Of a DNA stretch of 32,954 nt, positions 21,616-29,947 are shown in pieces. Position 1 is the stretch's first letter, and every line of letters begins with the position of its first letter. The position numbers were made by a program, and so were the translations under genes. This DNA is from Actinomadura soli. Lineage in GTDB: Bacteria > Actinomycetota > Actinomycetes > Streptosporangiales > Streptosporangiaceae. The notes below the pieces were generated by a model, which worked only from the letters and a program-made list of their open reading frames with translations, ran no database searches and had not been told where the DNA came from. The stretch is from the NCBI RefSeq assembly GCF_005889715.1, contig NZ_VCKW01000072.1, positions 1 through 32,954 of the forward strand. Reading direction: 5' to 3'.

Positions 21616-23259
21616 TCAGGCGCCGGCCCCGTGCCCCGTGACCGGGGCCTCGATGAGCAGCGGGGCGTCGAGCGCCTTGACGCCGGCGACCGCGTCCCGC
21701 AACTCGGCCGCCGAGTCGGCGCGGATCGCGTCGATGCCGAAGAGGCGGGCGGCGCTCTGCCAGTCGAGCGCGGGGGGTGCGAGGTCCATGCCGACGTATT
21801 CTCCGTGTTTCGCCGACGCTCCGCCACTTTGATCGAGCGTGTTCTTCAGCGTCCGGTATTCGCCGTTGTTCATCACGACGAACGCGACGGGGACCTCGTA
21901 GCGGGCCGCGCTCCACAGCCCCTGGAGGCCGAACATCGCGCAGCCGTCCCCGAGCACCGAGACGACCGGGCGGTCCGGGTTCCCCATCCGGGTGCCGATC
22001 GCCGCGCCGATGCCCCAGCCGAGCCCGCCGCCGACCGTGTGCACGTAGGAGCCGGGCAAGTCCTGGCGCAGCACCTCCCGCAGCTTCAGCCCGACGGTGA
22101 TCGCCTCCTCGACCACGACCGTCCCGTGCGGGAGCCCCGACGCGACGGCGTGCGCGGCGGCGCGCGGGTCCATCGGGGACGCCCCGTACGCCGCCCGCGC
22201 GGCCTCCTCCGCCTTGGTCCGCTCCTCCGCGTGCCGGGCGCCGAGCCGCTCGATCCGCTCCCGCGCGTCCGGGACGAGCCCGTCCAGGTGCCCGGCGAGG
22301 GCCCACAGCGTCTCGGGCAGATCGCCCGTCAGGCCGTGCCGGACGGCGAAGTTCCGGCCGATCTCCGCCGGGTCCTCGTCCACCTGGACGATCGCCAGCC
22401 CGTCCGGGACGGCCGGGCCCGGCGTGTAGTGGTGCGGCATGAACGCGTGGCACCCGGCGATGAACGCCACGTCGTGGGCGGAGAGCCGCTCCCTGATGAC
22501 GGCGTTGTGCGGCGGCAGCATCCCCGCGTACAGGGGATGGCCGGTGGGGAAGTCGATCCCGTCGTTCATCGGCTGGTGGTAGACGGCCGCGCCGAGCCGC
22601 TCGGCCACCGCGACCAGGTCGGCGACGGCGCCCGCCCGGCCGACCCCGTCCCCGGCGATCACCACGGGTCGTTCGGCGCGCGCGAGCAGCGCGGCGGCGT
22701 CCCCGGCCGTCGCCGGGCCGGGGCCCGTGATCGGGGAACGCGCCGGCACCGCGACGTCCGTGAGCTCCTCCAGCAGGTCCATGGGAACCGACACCAGCAC
22801 CGGCCCAGCGGGCGGACGCGCCGCGAGCGCGAACGCGCGGCGCAGCACGATCGGCAGGTCGTAGGCGTGCTGGACCTCCACCGCCTGCTTCGTCGTCGGC
22901 GCCGCGAGCCCCACCAGGTCGCCCGACAGCATCGGGTCCTGGACGAGGTGCCGCCGGTCCTGCTGCCCGGCCACGATCACCATCGGGGACCGGGACCGCA
23001 TCGCGTTCAGCATCCCGATCAGCCCGTTCGCGACGCCCGCCGCGACGTGCAGGCTGACCATCGCCGTCCGGCGCGACGCGCGGGCGTAGCCGTCCGCCAT
23101 CGCCACCACGGACCCCTCCTGCAGGCCCAGCACGTATTGCAGATCGGGCGCCTCCACCAGCGCGTCCATCAGGGGGAGCTCGGTCGTTCCGGGATTGCCG
23201 AAGATCCGGCTCACGCCCTCGTCCCGGGCGATCTCCAGCAGCGCCTCGATGGGCCTCAT
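21616..23259 (-). CDS. ThDP-dependent decarboxylase, benzoylformate-decarboxylase-like
   Basis: A 547-residue thiamin-diphosphate enzyme. The cofactor glutamate is Glu48 in LGLQEGS, and the Mg-ThDP motif is GDG (437-439) with NN at 464-465. Two active-site histidines match benzoylformate decarboxylase: His71 in LHVAAG (His70) and His276 in FMPHHYTPG (His281 of FRYHQYDPG). The opening GNPGTTELPLMDAL is also typical of that enzyme. There is no FAD-enzyme signature of acetolactate synthase. It therefore probably decarboxylates an aromatic or branched 2-oxo acid to the aldehyde. The ATG at 23259 has AGGA upstream. The SDR gene lies 89 bp upstream and the IclR gene 83 bp downstream on the same strand, forming a likely operon in which the SDR could interconvert a hydroxy/oxo intermediate. 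Confidence 0.9.
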   Translation of the reverse strand: MRPIEALLEIARDEGVSRIFGNPGTTELPLMDALVEAPDLQYVLGLQEGSVVAMADGYARASRRTAMVSLHVAAGVANGLIGMLNAMRSRSPMVIVAGQQDRRHLVQDPMLSGDLVGLAAPTTKQAVEVQHAYDLPIVLRRAFALAARPPAGPVLVSVPMDLLEELTDVAVPARSPITGPGPATAGDAAALLARAERPVVIAGDGVGRAGAVADLVAVAERLGAAVYHQPMNDGIDFPTGHPLYAGMLPPHNAVIRERLSAHDVAFIAGCHAFMPHHYTPGPAVPDGLAIVQVDEDPAEIGRNFAVRHGLTGDLPETLWALAGHLDGLVPDARERIERLGARHAEERTKAEEAARAAYGASPMDPRAAAHAVASGLPHGTVVVEEAITVGLKLREVLRQDLPGSYVHTVGGGLGWGIGAAIGTRMGNPDRPVVSVLGDGCAMFGLQGLWSAARYEVPVAFVVMNNGEYRTLKNTLDQSGGASAKHGEYVGMDLAPPALDWQSAARLFGIDAIRADSAAELRDAVAGVKALDAPLLIEAPVTGHGAGA

Positions 23260-23348
23260 GTCCTGCCTTTCGGTGCCCCGGTCGGCGGGGCGGTCGGTGC
23301 GGTCGGGCATCGCCCGCCGGGCGCGGACGCCGGTCGGCGGGCGCGGGT

Positions 23349-24101
23349 TCAGTGCATGGCGGAGCCGCCGTCGACGTTGATCGTCTGGCCGGTGAGGAAG
23401 CCGCTGCCCTCGTCGCACACGTAGAGCAGCGTGGACACCAGGTCGCCCGGCTCCTCGACGTGCGGGACGACCTGCTTGTCGCGCACCCGCTCGAAGCCGC
23501 CGTCCGCGCCGGTCGTGCGCGCCGCCATGTCGGTGCGGGTCAGGCCGGGGGAGATCGCGTTCACCGTGATCCCGTACGCGCCGACCGCGCTGGCCAGCGC
23601 CCGCGTGAACCCGACGAGACCGGACTTGGACGTGGTGTAGGCGACCAGGTCGGGCGGCCCGAGGAACACCACCGCCGAGACGATGTTCACGATCCGTCCC
23701 CACCCGGCGGCCTTCAGGTGCGGCAGCGCGGCCTGGGACACCAGGAACGGTCCATCCAGGTTGACCCGCATGATCCGGCGCCAGTCGTCCAGCGTCGTCT
23801 TCTCGAACTCCAGCGGCGGGTAGATCCCGGCGTTGTTGACCACGATCTCCAGGCCGCCGAACCGGGCGGCGGTCTCTTCCACCGCGGCCTCCACCTCTAC
23901 CGGGTCGGTCACGTCCGCGCGGACGGGGTGGAAGGCGTCGCCGATCAGGTCCGCGGTGCCGGACATGTCGGCGAGATCGAGGCCCGCGACCCGGTGCCCC
24001 CGGCGGGCGAGGGCGATGGCGAACTCCCGCCCGAGCCCGCCGGCCGCGCCGGTGACGAGTGCGACCCGCTGGGATGCGTCATTGGACGGCGTTTCGCTCA
24101 T
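23349..24101 (-). CDS. Short-chain dehydrogenase/reductase (SDR)
   Basis: A 250-residue classical SDR. The cofactor motif TGAAGGLG is at 17-24, Asp43 in GLDLAD suggests NAD(H) preference, NNAG is at 89-92, and the catalytic residues are Asn114, Ser142, Tyr155 and Lys159 (YTTSK). The C-terminus FLTGQTINVDGGSAMH is standard. The ATG at 24101 gives MSETPSNDASQRVALVTG; an ATG at 24152 would add 17 residues and has a somewhat better AAGGG upstream, so the start is uncertain. It heads the SDR-decarboxylase-IclR group. Oxidation of a 2-hydroxy acid to the oxo acid for the next enzyme is possible but inferred. Confidence 0.92.
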   Translation of the reverse strand: MSETPSNDASQRVALVTGAAGGLGREFAIALARRGHRVAGLDLADMSGTADLIGDAFHPVRADVTDPVEVEAAVEETAARFGGLEIVVNNAGIYPPLEFEKTTLDDWRRIMRVNLDGPFLVSQAALPHLKAAGWGRIVNIVSAVVFLGPPDLVAYTTSKSGLVGFTRALASAVGAYGITVNAISPGLTRTDMAARTTGADGGFERVRDKQVVPHVEEPGDLVSTLLYVCDEGSGFLTGQTINVDGGSAMH

Positions 24102-24341
24102 GGGTGGCAGCGTGCGCCACCCTGGCGCGAACCGACAAGACGTCGTTTTCACTCATTGGAACGCGACCCTTGTGACCGCGGGTGCCCGGTCACATGCTCG
24201 CGGCAGCGCGGTGTGCGGGCGTCCGCCCGGCATGCGCCGCAGACGGCCGTCGCCCCGCGCCGCCCCGGCGGGGCGCCGGTCGCGCACCCGCCTCACCGAA
24301 CCGGAGCCGCGTGGCCTGGACGCCGGGTCCCGGCGGTCCGC

Positions 24342-25289
24342 TCACCCGGCGAGGAGCGGGATGACGGGCGCGAACTCCTCCATCGCCGCGTCCGGCACCT
24401 GGTAGTAGGTGAAGCCGTAGCGGTCCCGGCGGGCGAGCATCTGCTCGGCGACATGCTCGGGAGGCCCGACGAACTGGGACGGCATGTCGAGGACGAGATC
24501 CGTCGACGACGCGCCCCAGCCCCGCGTGACGGCGACCTTCGCGGCGGCGGCTCGCGGATCGGGGCCGAACGAGGGCGTGACCATCATGCTCAGTTCGACG
24601 TCCCGTCCGTCCGCGGCCTCCGCCGCCTCCCGGACCCAGGCGACCTTGCGGGCGATGGTCTCCGGGAGCCGCTCGGTGATCTCGTCGGAGATCGTCCCGT
24701 CGGGGAGGGCGCGGGGCAGGATGCCGACGGTGTCGGCGTGTCGTCCGGCGACGCCGAGCATGCGCCTGCTCCCGGCGCCGACGACGAGCGGCGGCCGCCG
24801 CTCCGGCGGCGGGAACACGGTCAGGCCCTCGACGCGGTAGTGCTCGCCGGTGAACGTGGTCTTGTGGCCGGCGAGAAGGCTCCGCAGGATCCGCAGCGAC
24901 TCCTCCAGCCGTCCGACGCGTACGCCGGCCTGGTCGAACGGCATCCCCGCGGCCTCGTACTCCTCCCGCATCCAGCCCGCGCCGATGCCGAGCTCGAACC
25001 GTCCGCCCGACAGGTGGTCGAGGGTCGCGGCCTCCTTGGCGAGCATCACCGGGTGCCGGTAGTCGTTCGCGAGGACCATCGTGCCGAGCCGAAGCTCGCC
25101 CGTGACGGACGCGGCCGACGCCAGCGCCACCATCGGCGCGAGCTGGTCGCCGAACGGCTCGGTGACGAAGTGGTCGCGCAGGACCAGCACGTCATAGCCG
25201 AGATCCTCGGCACGCCGCGCCGTGCCGGCCAGCTCGGCGCCGGAGCGGATCGACTCGCCGACGACCCCGAAGCGGAAGTTCCTGTCCAT
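24342..25289 (-). CDS. LLM-class F420-dependent oxidoreductase
   Basis: A 315-residue luciferase-fold (TIM-barrel) flavin/F420 oxidoreductase. Landmarks are AEDLGYDVLVLRDHFV (27-42), LRLGTMVLANDYRHPVMLAKEAATLDHLSGGRFELGIGAGWMREEYEAAGMPFD and the later PPLVVGAGSRRMLGVAGRHADTVGI. These match the F420-dependent subfamily common in actinomycetes rather than true luciferases. The start at 25289 (MDRNFRFGVVGES) lacks a strong ribosome site; an upstream start in the same frame cannot be excluded. It lies 240 bp upstream of the SDR gene on the same strand and may or may not share its promoter. Confidence 0.9.
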   Translation of the reverse strand: MDRNFRFGVVGESIRSGAELAGTARRAEDLGYDVLVLRDHFVTEPFGDQLAPMVALASAASVTGELRLGTMVLANDYRHPVMLAKEAATLDHLSGGRFELGIGAGWMREEYEAAGMPFDQAGVRVGRLEESLRILRSLLAGHKTTFTGEHYRVEGLTVFPPPERRPPLVVGAGSRRMLGVAGRHADTVGILPRALPDGTISDEITERLPETIARKVAWVREAAEAADGRDVELSMMVTPSFGPDPRAAAAKVAVTRGWGASSTDLVLDMPSQFVGPPEHVAEQMLARRDRYGFTYYQVPDAAMEEFAPVIPLLAG

Positions 25290-25532
25290 GCGGTGAGCAT
25301 GCCCCGTGCGCCCGCCGTTGCGCTGGCAGGAATCCGACATGGGCTTCCCGGCCGGGGCCGGGCGGCGGGGGAGCGTGTCGCGGATGACCGGCGGAACGGG
25401 GCGAGTGGCTCGATTCGCCGTCCGTGCGGCGTAAGGGCGTCACCGACTGCCCCGTTCTCGCCGGTTACTTACCAGGCTGCGTCGCGAAGCGTGGTTTCGC
25501 AACCCGCGCCGCGCCGGGCCGCGGGGCAGGGC

Positions 25533-26597
25533 TTAGGAGGCGATGAACCGCTGCGCGCGGCGGAACAGGCCGAGGGTGATCGAGTGCAGCAGATCGCCCG
25601 TCTCCCGGGGCGCCTTGCCCGCGTGCGCGCGGGCGTTCGTGCCCTCCAGGACGATGCCGAGCTTGAAGCACGCGAGCACCGCGTACCAGGTGATGGACGA
25701 CAGATCGCGTCCGGCGACGGCGTCCGGGCGCTCCGCGTAGGCGGCGACCAGTTCGCCCGCCGAGGGCAGGCCGCCCGCCTCGCCCAGCGGACCGGCCAGC
25801 GACGCGCTGTCGTCGGACCGGTCGGGCCAGGTGGCCAGCAGCCAGCCGAGGTCCAGCAGCGGGTCGCCGATCGTGCACATCTCCCAGTCGACGATCGCGG
25901 CGACCTCGGGGCCGTCGAAGGAGTACATCAGGTTGGCCAGGTGGTAGTCGCCGTGCAGGATCCCCGGTCGCCACCGCAGCGGGCGGCGCTCCTCCAGCCA
26001 GCGGGCGACGTCGTCCAGGCCGGGGATGTCGGGGCCGGGATACCCGTCGAGCTTGCCGTAGGAGTCGAGCTCGGACAGCCAGCGGCTCACCTGCCGCTCC
26101 AGGAACCCCGCCGGCCTGCCGAAGCCGCGCAGCCCGGCGGCGTCGTGGTCGACCGCGCCCAGCGACGACAGGGCACGGGCCGCGTTCAACCCCATCTCGT
26201 GCCGGACGGATTCGTCTCCCGCGTGCGGTTCCGGCAGCGTGACCGTGGGGTTGAACCCCTCGACCGGGGTCATGAGGTAGAACACCGCGCCGCCCATGAC
26301 GGACTCGTCCGGGCAGGCGGCGATGAGGCGCGGCGCGGGGACGCCGGTGCCGTCGAGCGCCGCCAGGACGCGGGCCTCCCGGCGCAGGACGTCGTTCGTC
26401 CGGGCCCGCAGATGGCTCGGGCCGCGCCGGAGCACGTAGTCGCGGCCCGCCCGGCGGAACCGGATCAGCGTGTTCTGCGTGCCCCCGGCCAGCGGCCGGA
26501 CGTCCTCGAACGGGCCGCCCGGCAGGCCCTCGCCGTCCATCCAGCGGGCCAGGACGTCGAAGTCCACGAGCGCGCGGTCGATCTGCTCAGGCTGCAC
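25533..26597 (-). CDS. Aminoglycoside-phosphotransferase-fold protein (FadE36-like branch)
   Basis: A 354-residue protein of the APH/choline-kinase fold. The nucleotide region LAGGTQNTLIRFRRAGRDYVLRRGP (36-60) and the catalytic HGDYHLAN (215-222) with DWEMCTIGDPLLDLG (237-251) are intact. This branch is usually found beside acyl-CoA dehydrogenases in actinomycetes and is thought to act on a CoA- or acyl-linked hydroxyl substrate rather than antibiotics. No acyl-CoA dehydrogenase is in this window. The GTG at 26597 has AAGGGA upstream. It diverges from the VOC gene and precedes the LLM gene by about 240 bp on the same strand. Confidence 0.9.
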   Translation of the reverse strand: MQPEQIDRALVDFDVLARWMDGEGLPGGPFEDVRPLAGGTQNTLIRFRRAGRDYVLRRGPSHLRARTNDVLRREARVLAALDGTGVPAPRLIAACPDESVMGGAVFYLMTPVEGFNPTVTLPEPHAGDESVRHEMGLNAARALSSLGAVDHDAAGLRGFGRPAGFLERQVSRWLSELDSYGKLDGYPGPDIPGLDDVARWLEERRPLRWRPGILHGDYHLANLMYSFDGPEVAAIVDWEMCTIGDPLLDLGWLLATWPDRSDDSASLAGPLGEAGGLPSAGELVAAYAERPDAVAGRDLSSITWYAVLACFKLGIVLEGTNARAHAGKAPRETGDLLHSITLGLFRRAQRFIAS

Positions 26598-26717
26598 GGT
26601 GCGGGTCCCTTTCCGACACGGACGACGACCGGAGAGTAACAGCCGATCATGATGCGGTCCGGGAGCCGAGGTCACATTCGTCCAAGACGGCGGGCTCCGC
26701 GACTCGCAGACTGGGCA

Positions 26718-26723
26718 TATAGG
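26718..26723 (+). promoter_or_regulatory. Possible -10 box (TATAGG) for the VOC/GNAT pair
   Basis: TATAGG lies 20 bp upstream of the VOC start codon, which has an AGGGAGG ribosome site. No good -35 is seen 17 bp further upstream, so the call is weak. Confidence 0.3.
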
Positions 26724-26743
26724 CAACGACCAGGGAGGACGCC

Positions 26744-27106
26744 ATGACCTTGGAGATCCGCAGGACCTTCTATCCGCTGATCAACTGCAGTGATCCCGCC
26801 GCGTCCATGGAGTGGCTGGAGAAGGCGTTCGGCTTCGAGACCGTGAACGCGCACCGGGACGACGACGGGAAGATCGTCCATGCCGAGATGAAGTACGACA
26901 CCGGCCTGTTCATGTTCGGCAACGGCGAGCCCGGCAAGACGGCCGTCTACGTCGCCGTCGACGACCCGGACGCCCACCACGACCGCGCCAGGGCCGCCGG
27001 TGCCGAGATCTTCCGCGAGCTCAGCGACCAGGACTACGGCTCGCGCGACTACGCGGCCCGCGACATCGACGGCAACGAGTGGTATTTCGGCACTTATCGC
27101 CCCTGA
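26744..27106 (+). CDS. VOC (glyoxalase/PhnB-like) protein
   Basis: A 120-residue protein of the vicinal-oxygen-chelate fold, PhnB-like branch. It starts with RTFYPLINCSDPAASMEWLEKAFGFE, has the second beta-alpha module from VYVAVDDPDAHHDRARAAGAEIF, and ends YAARDIDGNEWYFGTYRP, with Asp/Glu at the usual metal-ligand positions. Members either bind small molecules or open rings; the substrate is unknown. It has an excellent ribosome site (AGGGAGG). The GNAT gene starts 53 bp downstream and is probably co-transcribed. The phosphotransferase gene diverges. Confidence 0.88.
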   Translation: MTLEIRRTFYPLINCSDPAASMEWLEKAFGFETVNAHRDDDGKIVHAEMKYDTGLFMFGNGEPGKTAVYVAVDDPDAHHDRARAAGAEIFRELSDQDYGSRDYAARDIDGNEWYFGTYRP

Positions 27107-27159
27107 CCGCGGCAGGCGTTTCCCCGACCGCGGCGCCCGCGTTTGAGAGAATTGCAGGC

Positions 27160-27705
27160 GTGGATCCGGAGGTGCGTCTGCGCGACGTCGAGCCCGGGGA
27201 CGTCGACGCCTACGTCAGGATGCGCTGCGACCCGGTCATGATGGCCGAGCTCGGCGGGCCGCTGCCCCGCGAGGGCATCGAGGAGAAGGTGCGCCGCGAC
27301 GTCGAGGACGCCGCGTCCGGCACGGCCCTGATCAAGATGATCGTCCCCGGCGGGGGCCGCCCCGGCACCGTGGCCGGGACGGTGACGCTCTGGCACCACC
27401 ACGTGGACGGCGCGGTGTTCTCCGAGATCGGCTGGATGGTCATGCCGGAGTTCCAGGGGCGGGGCGTGGGCAAGCGCGCCGTCCGGATGCTGCTGGAAAG
27501 GGCGCGCTACGAGGACTGCTGGGGGCTCGTCCACGCCTTTCCAGCGACGACGAACGCGCCGTCCAACGGCATCTGCCGCTCGCTCGGCTTCACGTTCCTC
27601 GACGAGCAGGACGTGGTCTTCGCCGGACGGATCGTCCGGGCGAACCACTGGATCATCGACCCGAGAACGGACCTGGCCCGGCCGAATTCGTCGGGCGGCC
27701 GGTAG
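27160..27705 (+). CDS. GNAT family N-acetyltransferase
   Basis: A 181-residue GNAT protein of the type that acetylates amino groups of small molecules or proteins. The acetyl-CoA loop QGRGVGK is at 99-105 within GWMVMPEFQGRGVGKRAVRML, and the C-terminal segment has ATTNAPSNGICRSLGFTFLDEQDV, a typical RimJ-like ending. The GTG at 27160 gives VDPEVRLRDVEPGD; a GTG at 27172 behind GGAG is an alternative. The substrate is unknown. It follows the VOC gene and ends only 113 bp before the vWA gene start. Confidence 0.88.
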   Translation: MDPEVRLRDVEPGDVDAYVRMRCDPVMMAELGGPLPREGIEEKVRRDVEDAASGTALIKMIVPGGGRPGTVAGTVTLWHHHVDGAVFSEIGWMVMPEFQGRGVGKRAVRMLLERARYEDCWGLVHAFPATTNAPSNGICRSLGFTFLDEQDVVFAGRIVRANHWIIDPRTDLARPNSSGGR

Positions 27706-27818
27706 CGCGCCGCCCTTCCGGAGTCCGCCAGGCGCCCGCCCTCCGCGCGGATAATCGGAGGCCGCCGGGGACGCGCCGGCGCGACCCGGCGTTCGACTCC
27801 GTCAAGTACCGCGGGCTT

Positions 27819-28811
27819 GTGAAGGTCGCGGCGCGCCATGCGCATCTGCGGCTTCGCGGGGAGCAGCGGAACTTCCTCTTCGCGCCGTTCACCGTGACGG
27901 CGTTCACGACGCCGATATTCGAGCAGTGGCGGCGGGCGCATTTTGCGCAGGCCGCCATTTACGAACTGCCGTACACGGTGGCGGAGGGATTCGCGGCCCT
28001 GCACGGGATTCCGCGGGAGACCTTCCTTGAGCGCATCGAGCCGCGGATGACGCGGCTGGAGCGGCTGCGCGCGCAGACGAGCGCCGCCAAGGTGGAGGCC
28101 GTCCGCGCCGACCTGCGGGAGATGCCGCTGACCCGGCTCGCCTCGTACGCGCTGTCGCTGACGCTTGACGAGCGGTCCGCGCGGCGCGCCGAGCTGACGG
28201 AGGCGCTGCGGACGGCGGCCCGCCGCGTGGCCGGCGCGGCGCGCGGCTCGTGGGGGAGGGTCGCGGCCGTGCTGGACGACAGCTACTCCGCGCTGGGGTC
28301 AGGGCAGAAGCGGCGGCGCCCGCTGGCGGTCGCGCTCGCGTCGCACTACCTGCTGGAGGCCCTGGCCAAGGAGTACACGCCGCTGTGGACGTCCGGGCGC
28401 ACCGACGAGCTGCTGACGTACCCGTCCGGGCCGACGCCGCTGGGTGCGCGGATCATCGACGCGTTGGAGACCGGGCCCGAGCGGCTCCTCATCGTCTCCG
28501 ACGGCTGGGACAACGCGCCGCCCGGCCTCGCCGCGGACGTCCTGCGGATCTGGCGGACGCGCCTCGACCCCGGGCACCGGCTGGCGCCCGGGCAGCGGGT
28601 GATGATCGTCCATCTGAACCCGGTGTACGACGCCGGCGACTTCGACGTGCGGCGGCTGGCACCGACCGTCCCGACCGCCGGCATCCGGGACGCCGAGGAC
28701 CTGCCGGCGCTGGTCGAGCTGGCCCGGTTCGCCGAGGGACGCGTCGGCCTGCCGAAGCTGCGCGCCCACCTGGACGACCGGACCGCCCGTTTCCTGGGAG
28801 ATCGCGCATGA
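27819..28811 (+). CDS. vWA-domain protein with intact MIDAS, N-terminus probably lost
   Basis: A 330-residue protein from the GTG at 27819. The C-terminal half is a von Willebrand A domain with all metal-site residues: DDSYS (Asp153, Ser155, Ser157), Thr206 in SGPTPLG and Asp228 in SDGWDN. The segment IVHLNPVYDAGDFDVRRLAP follows. The first 150 residues are helical and end in an Arg-rich stretch. Together this resembles TROVE/Ro60-like vWA proteins linked to RNA handling, by inference. There is no ribosome site at 27819. The reading frame stays open upstream to about 27702 with protein-like sequence (DPAFDSVKYRGL directly before the GTG) but no ATG or GTG, so the gene may be truncated at its front. 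The next gene overlaps its stop by 4 bp (ATGA). Confidence 0.75.
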   Translation: MKVAARHAHLRLRGEQRNFLFAPFTVTAFTTPIFEQWRRAHFAQAAIYELPYTVAEGFAALHGIPRETFLERIEPRMTRLERLRAQTSAAKVEAVRADLREMPLTRLASYALSLTLDERSARRAELTEALRTAARRVAGAARGSWGRVAAVLDDSYSALGSGQKRRRPLAVALASHYLLEALAKEYTPLWTSGRTDELLTYPSGPTPLGARIIDALETGPERLLIVSDGWDNAPPGLAADVLRIWRTRLDPGHRLAPGQRVMIVHLNPVYDAGDFDVRRLAPTVPTAGIRDAEDLPALVELARFAEGRVGLPKLRAHLDDRTARFLGDRA

Positions 28812-29947
28812 TGCTCGGATTGGAGACCAGGCCGGCGCAGGTGTGGGGCTCGGTGCGGCTCGTCCCGCTCGTCCGGGACGAGCCCGTCCCGTACCTGCGG
28901 ATGCACCGGCGGCTCTACGAGGAGCCGGTGTCGGTCGTGGAGTCAGGCGACGGCCGCGCGTACGTGTCGTTCGTTCCGCACGCGTTCGTGGCGACGTGGA
29001 GCGACGGCGACCAGACGCCCGCCGCCTCCTACGGGACGCGCCTGCTCGAAAGGGACGGCGGAGCCGCCCCGCCGCGCATGGCCGTCCGGTTCACGCGGCG
29101 GATGGCGCGCAAGGCGGGCAGGGACCGGCTCCGCTTCCTGCCGCTGCACCTGGCGGTGGAGGGCTATCTCGCGCTGCACTTCGGCGGCCCGGAGATCGCC
29201 TGGGAGGAGTGGTCGCGCAGGGCGGTCGCGCGCGGGCTGTCGCCGCGGTGCGAGGAGACCTACCTCGGACTCCACGTGCGCGGGCTCGAGGACGCGCTCA
29301 GGATCTTCGAGATCCATCCGGGGCAGTGCGGCGTGCTGGTCTACGTCGGCGAAACGCTGGCGAGCGCGTTCGCCGTCCCGCACCCGGACGACTACCGGGC
29401 CCTGCATCCGACGCTGGTCGAAGACCTCTTCGGTGAGCTGATCTACATGGACGGGCTGCTGGGAATGCCGGCGGGCGACCTGTCCGCGCCCATCGACGAC
29501 ACCGGGATCAAGTCGCTGGACGATCTCCGGACGGCGGCCGAACTCTGCCAGGCCGAATGGGCCGGATTCCACGACGACGTCATGGCGGGCCAGCTCTTCG
29601 ACGAGGACGGCTCCCGCCAGGTCGTGCAGCATCTGCACGGCTTCGAGCTGGCGCGGTTCCTGCCGTCGTTCGGGCTGCGCCGCGAGAACCACATCGGCGA
29701 GACCATCACCGGCGAGGACGGCCGGATCGCGTACCTGAAGACGTTCCGGCTCTCGGAGGCGCAGGTCAGGCGCGGATACCTGCTCAAGCGGCTGGCCGAG
29801 CACGACTGGCGGCTTGGCGCGACCGCCGCCGCGCTCGGCGCCGACAAGGCGGGCCTGGCGCTGCGCCTTGAGCGGGCTGGGTTCGGCTACCTGCTGCGCC
29901 AGGACGTCCTGGACCACTACAGGGCCCAGGCGAGGAAACTCACCTGA
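28808..29947 (+). CDS. ARPP-2-like protein with C-terminal Fis-type HTH
   Basis: A 379-residue cytosolic protein. Residues 1-215 (QVWGSVRLVPLVRDEPV, YVSFVPHAFVATWSDG, LRFLPLHLAVEGYLALHFGGPEIAWEEWSRRA, LEDALRIFEIHPGQCGVLVYVGETLASAFAVPHPDDYRALH) resemble the ARPP-type domains described near rhodanese-phosphatase and RNA-conflict genes; the exact name is from memory. Residues 230-320 are an unassigned helical region. The C-terminus (about 323-363, LLKRLAEHDWRLGATAAALGADKAGLALRLERAG) is a Fis/NtrC-type DNA-binding helix-turn-helix. The ATG at 28808 overlaps the vWA stop (ATGA), so the two are translationally coupled and probably act together. Its end overlaps the end of the convergent PIG-L gene by 8 bp. 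A regulator or effector of an RNA-repair or stress module is the best guess. Confidence 0.7.
   Translation: MMLGLETRPAQVWGSVRLVPLVRDEPVPYLRMHRRLYEEPVSVVESGDGRAYVSFVPHAFVATWSDGDQTPAASYGTRLLERDGGAAPPRMAVRFTRRMARKAGRDRLRFLPLHLAVEGYLALHFGGPEIAWEEWSRRAVARGLSPRCEETYLGLHVRGLEDALRIFEIHPGQCGVLVYVGETLASAFAVPHPDDYRALHPTLVEDLFGELIYMDGLLGMPAGDLSAPIDDTGIKSLDDLRTAAELCQAEWAGFHDDVMAGQLFDEDGSRQVVQHLHGFELARFLPSFGLRRENHIGETITGEDGRIAYLKTFRLSEAQVRRGYLLKRLAEHDWRLGATAAALGADKAGLALRLERAGFGYLLRQDVLDHYRAQARKLT

Noticed and set aside
23352..26639. 1095-codon plus-strand open frame
   Set aside because: It spans SDR, LLM and phosphotransferase genes on the other strand, has Arg/Val/His-rich composition typical of antisense translation, and shows no domain.
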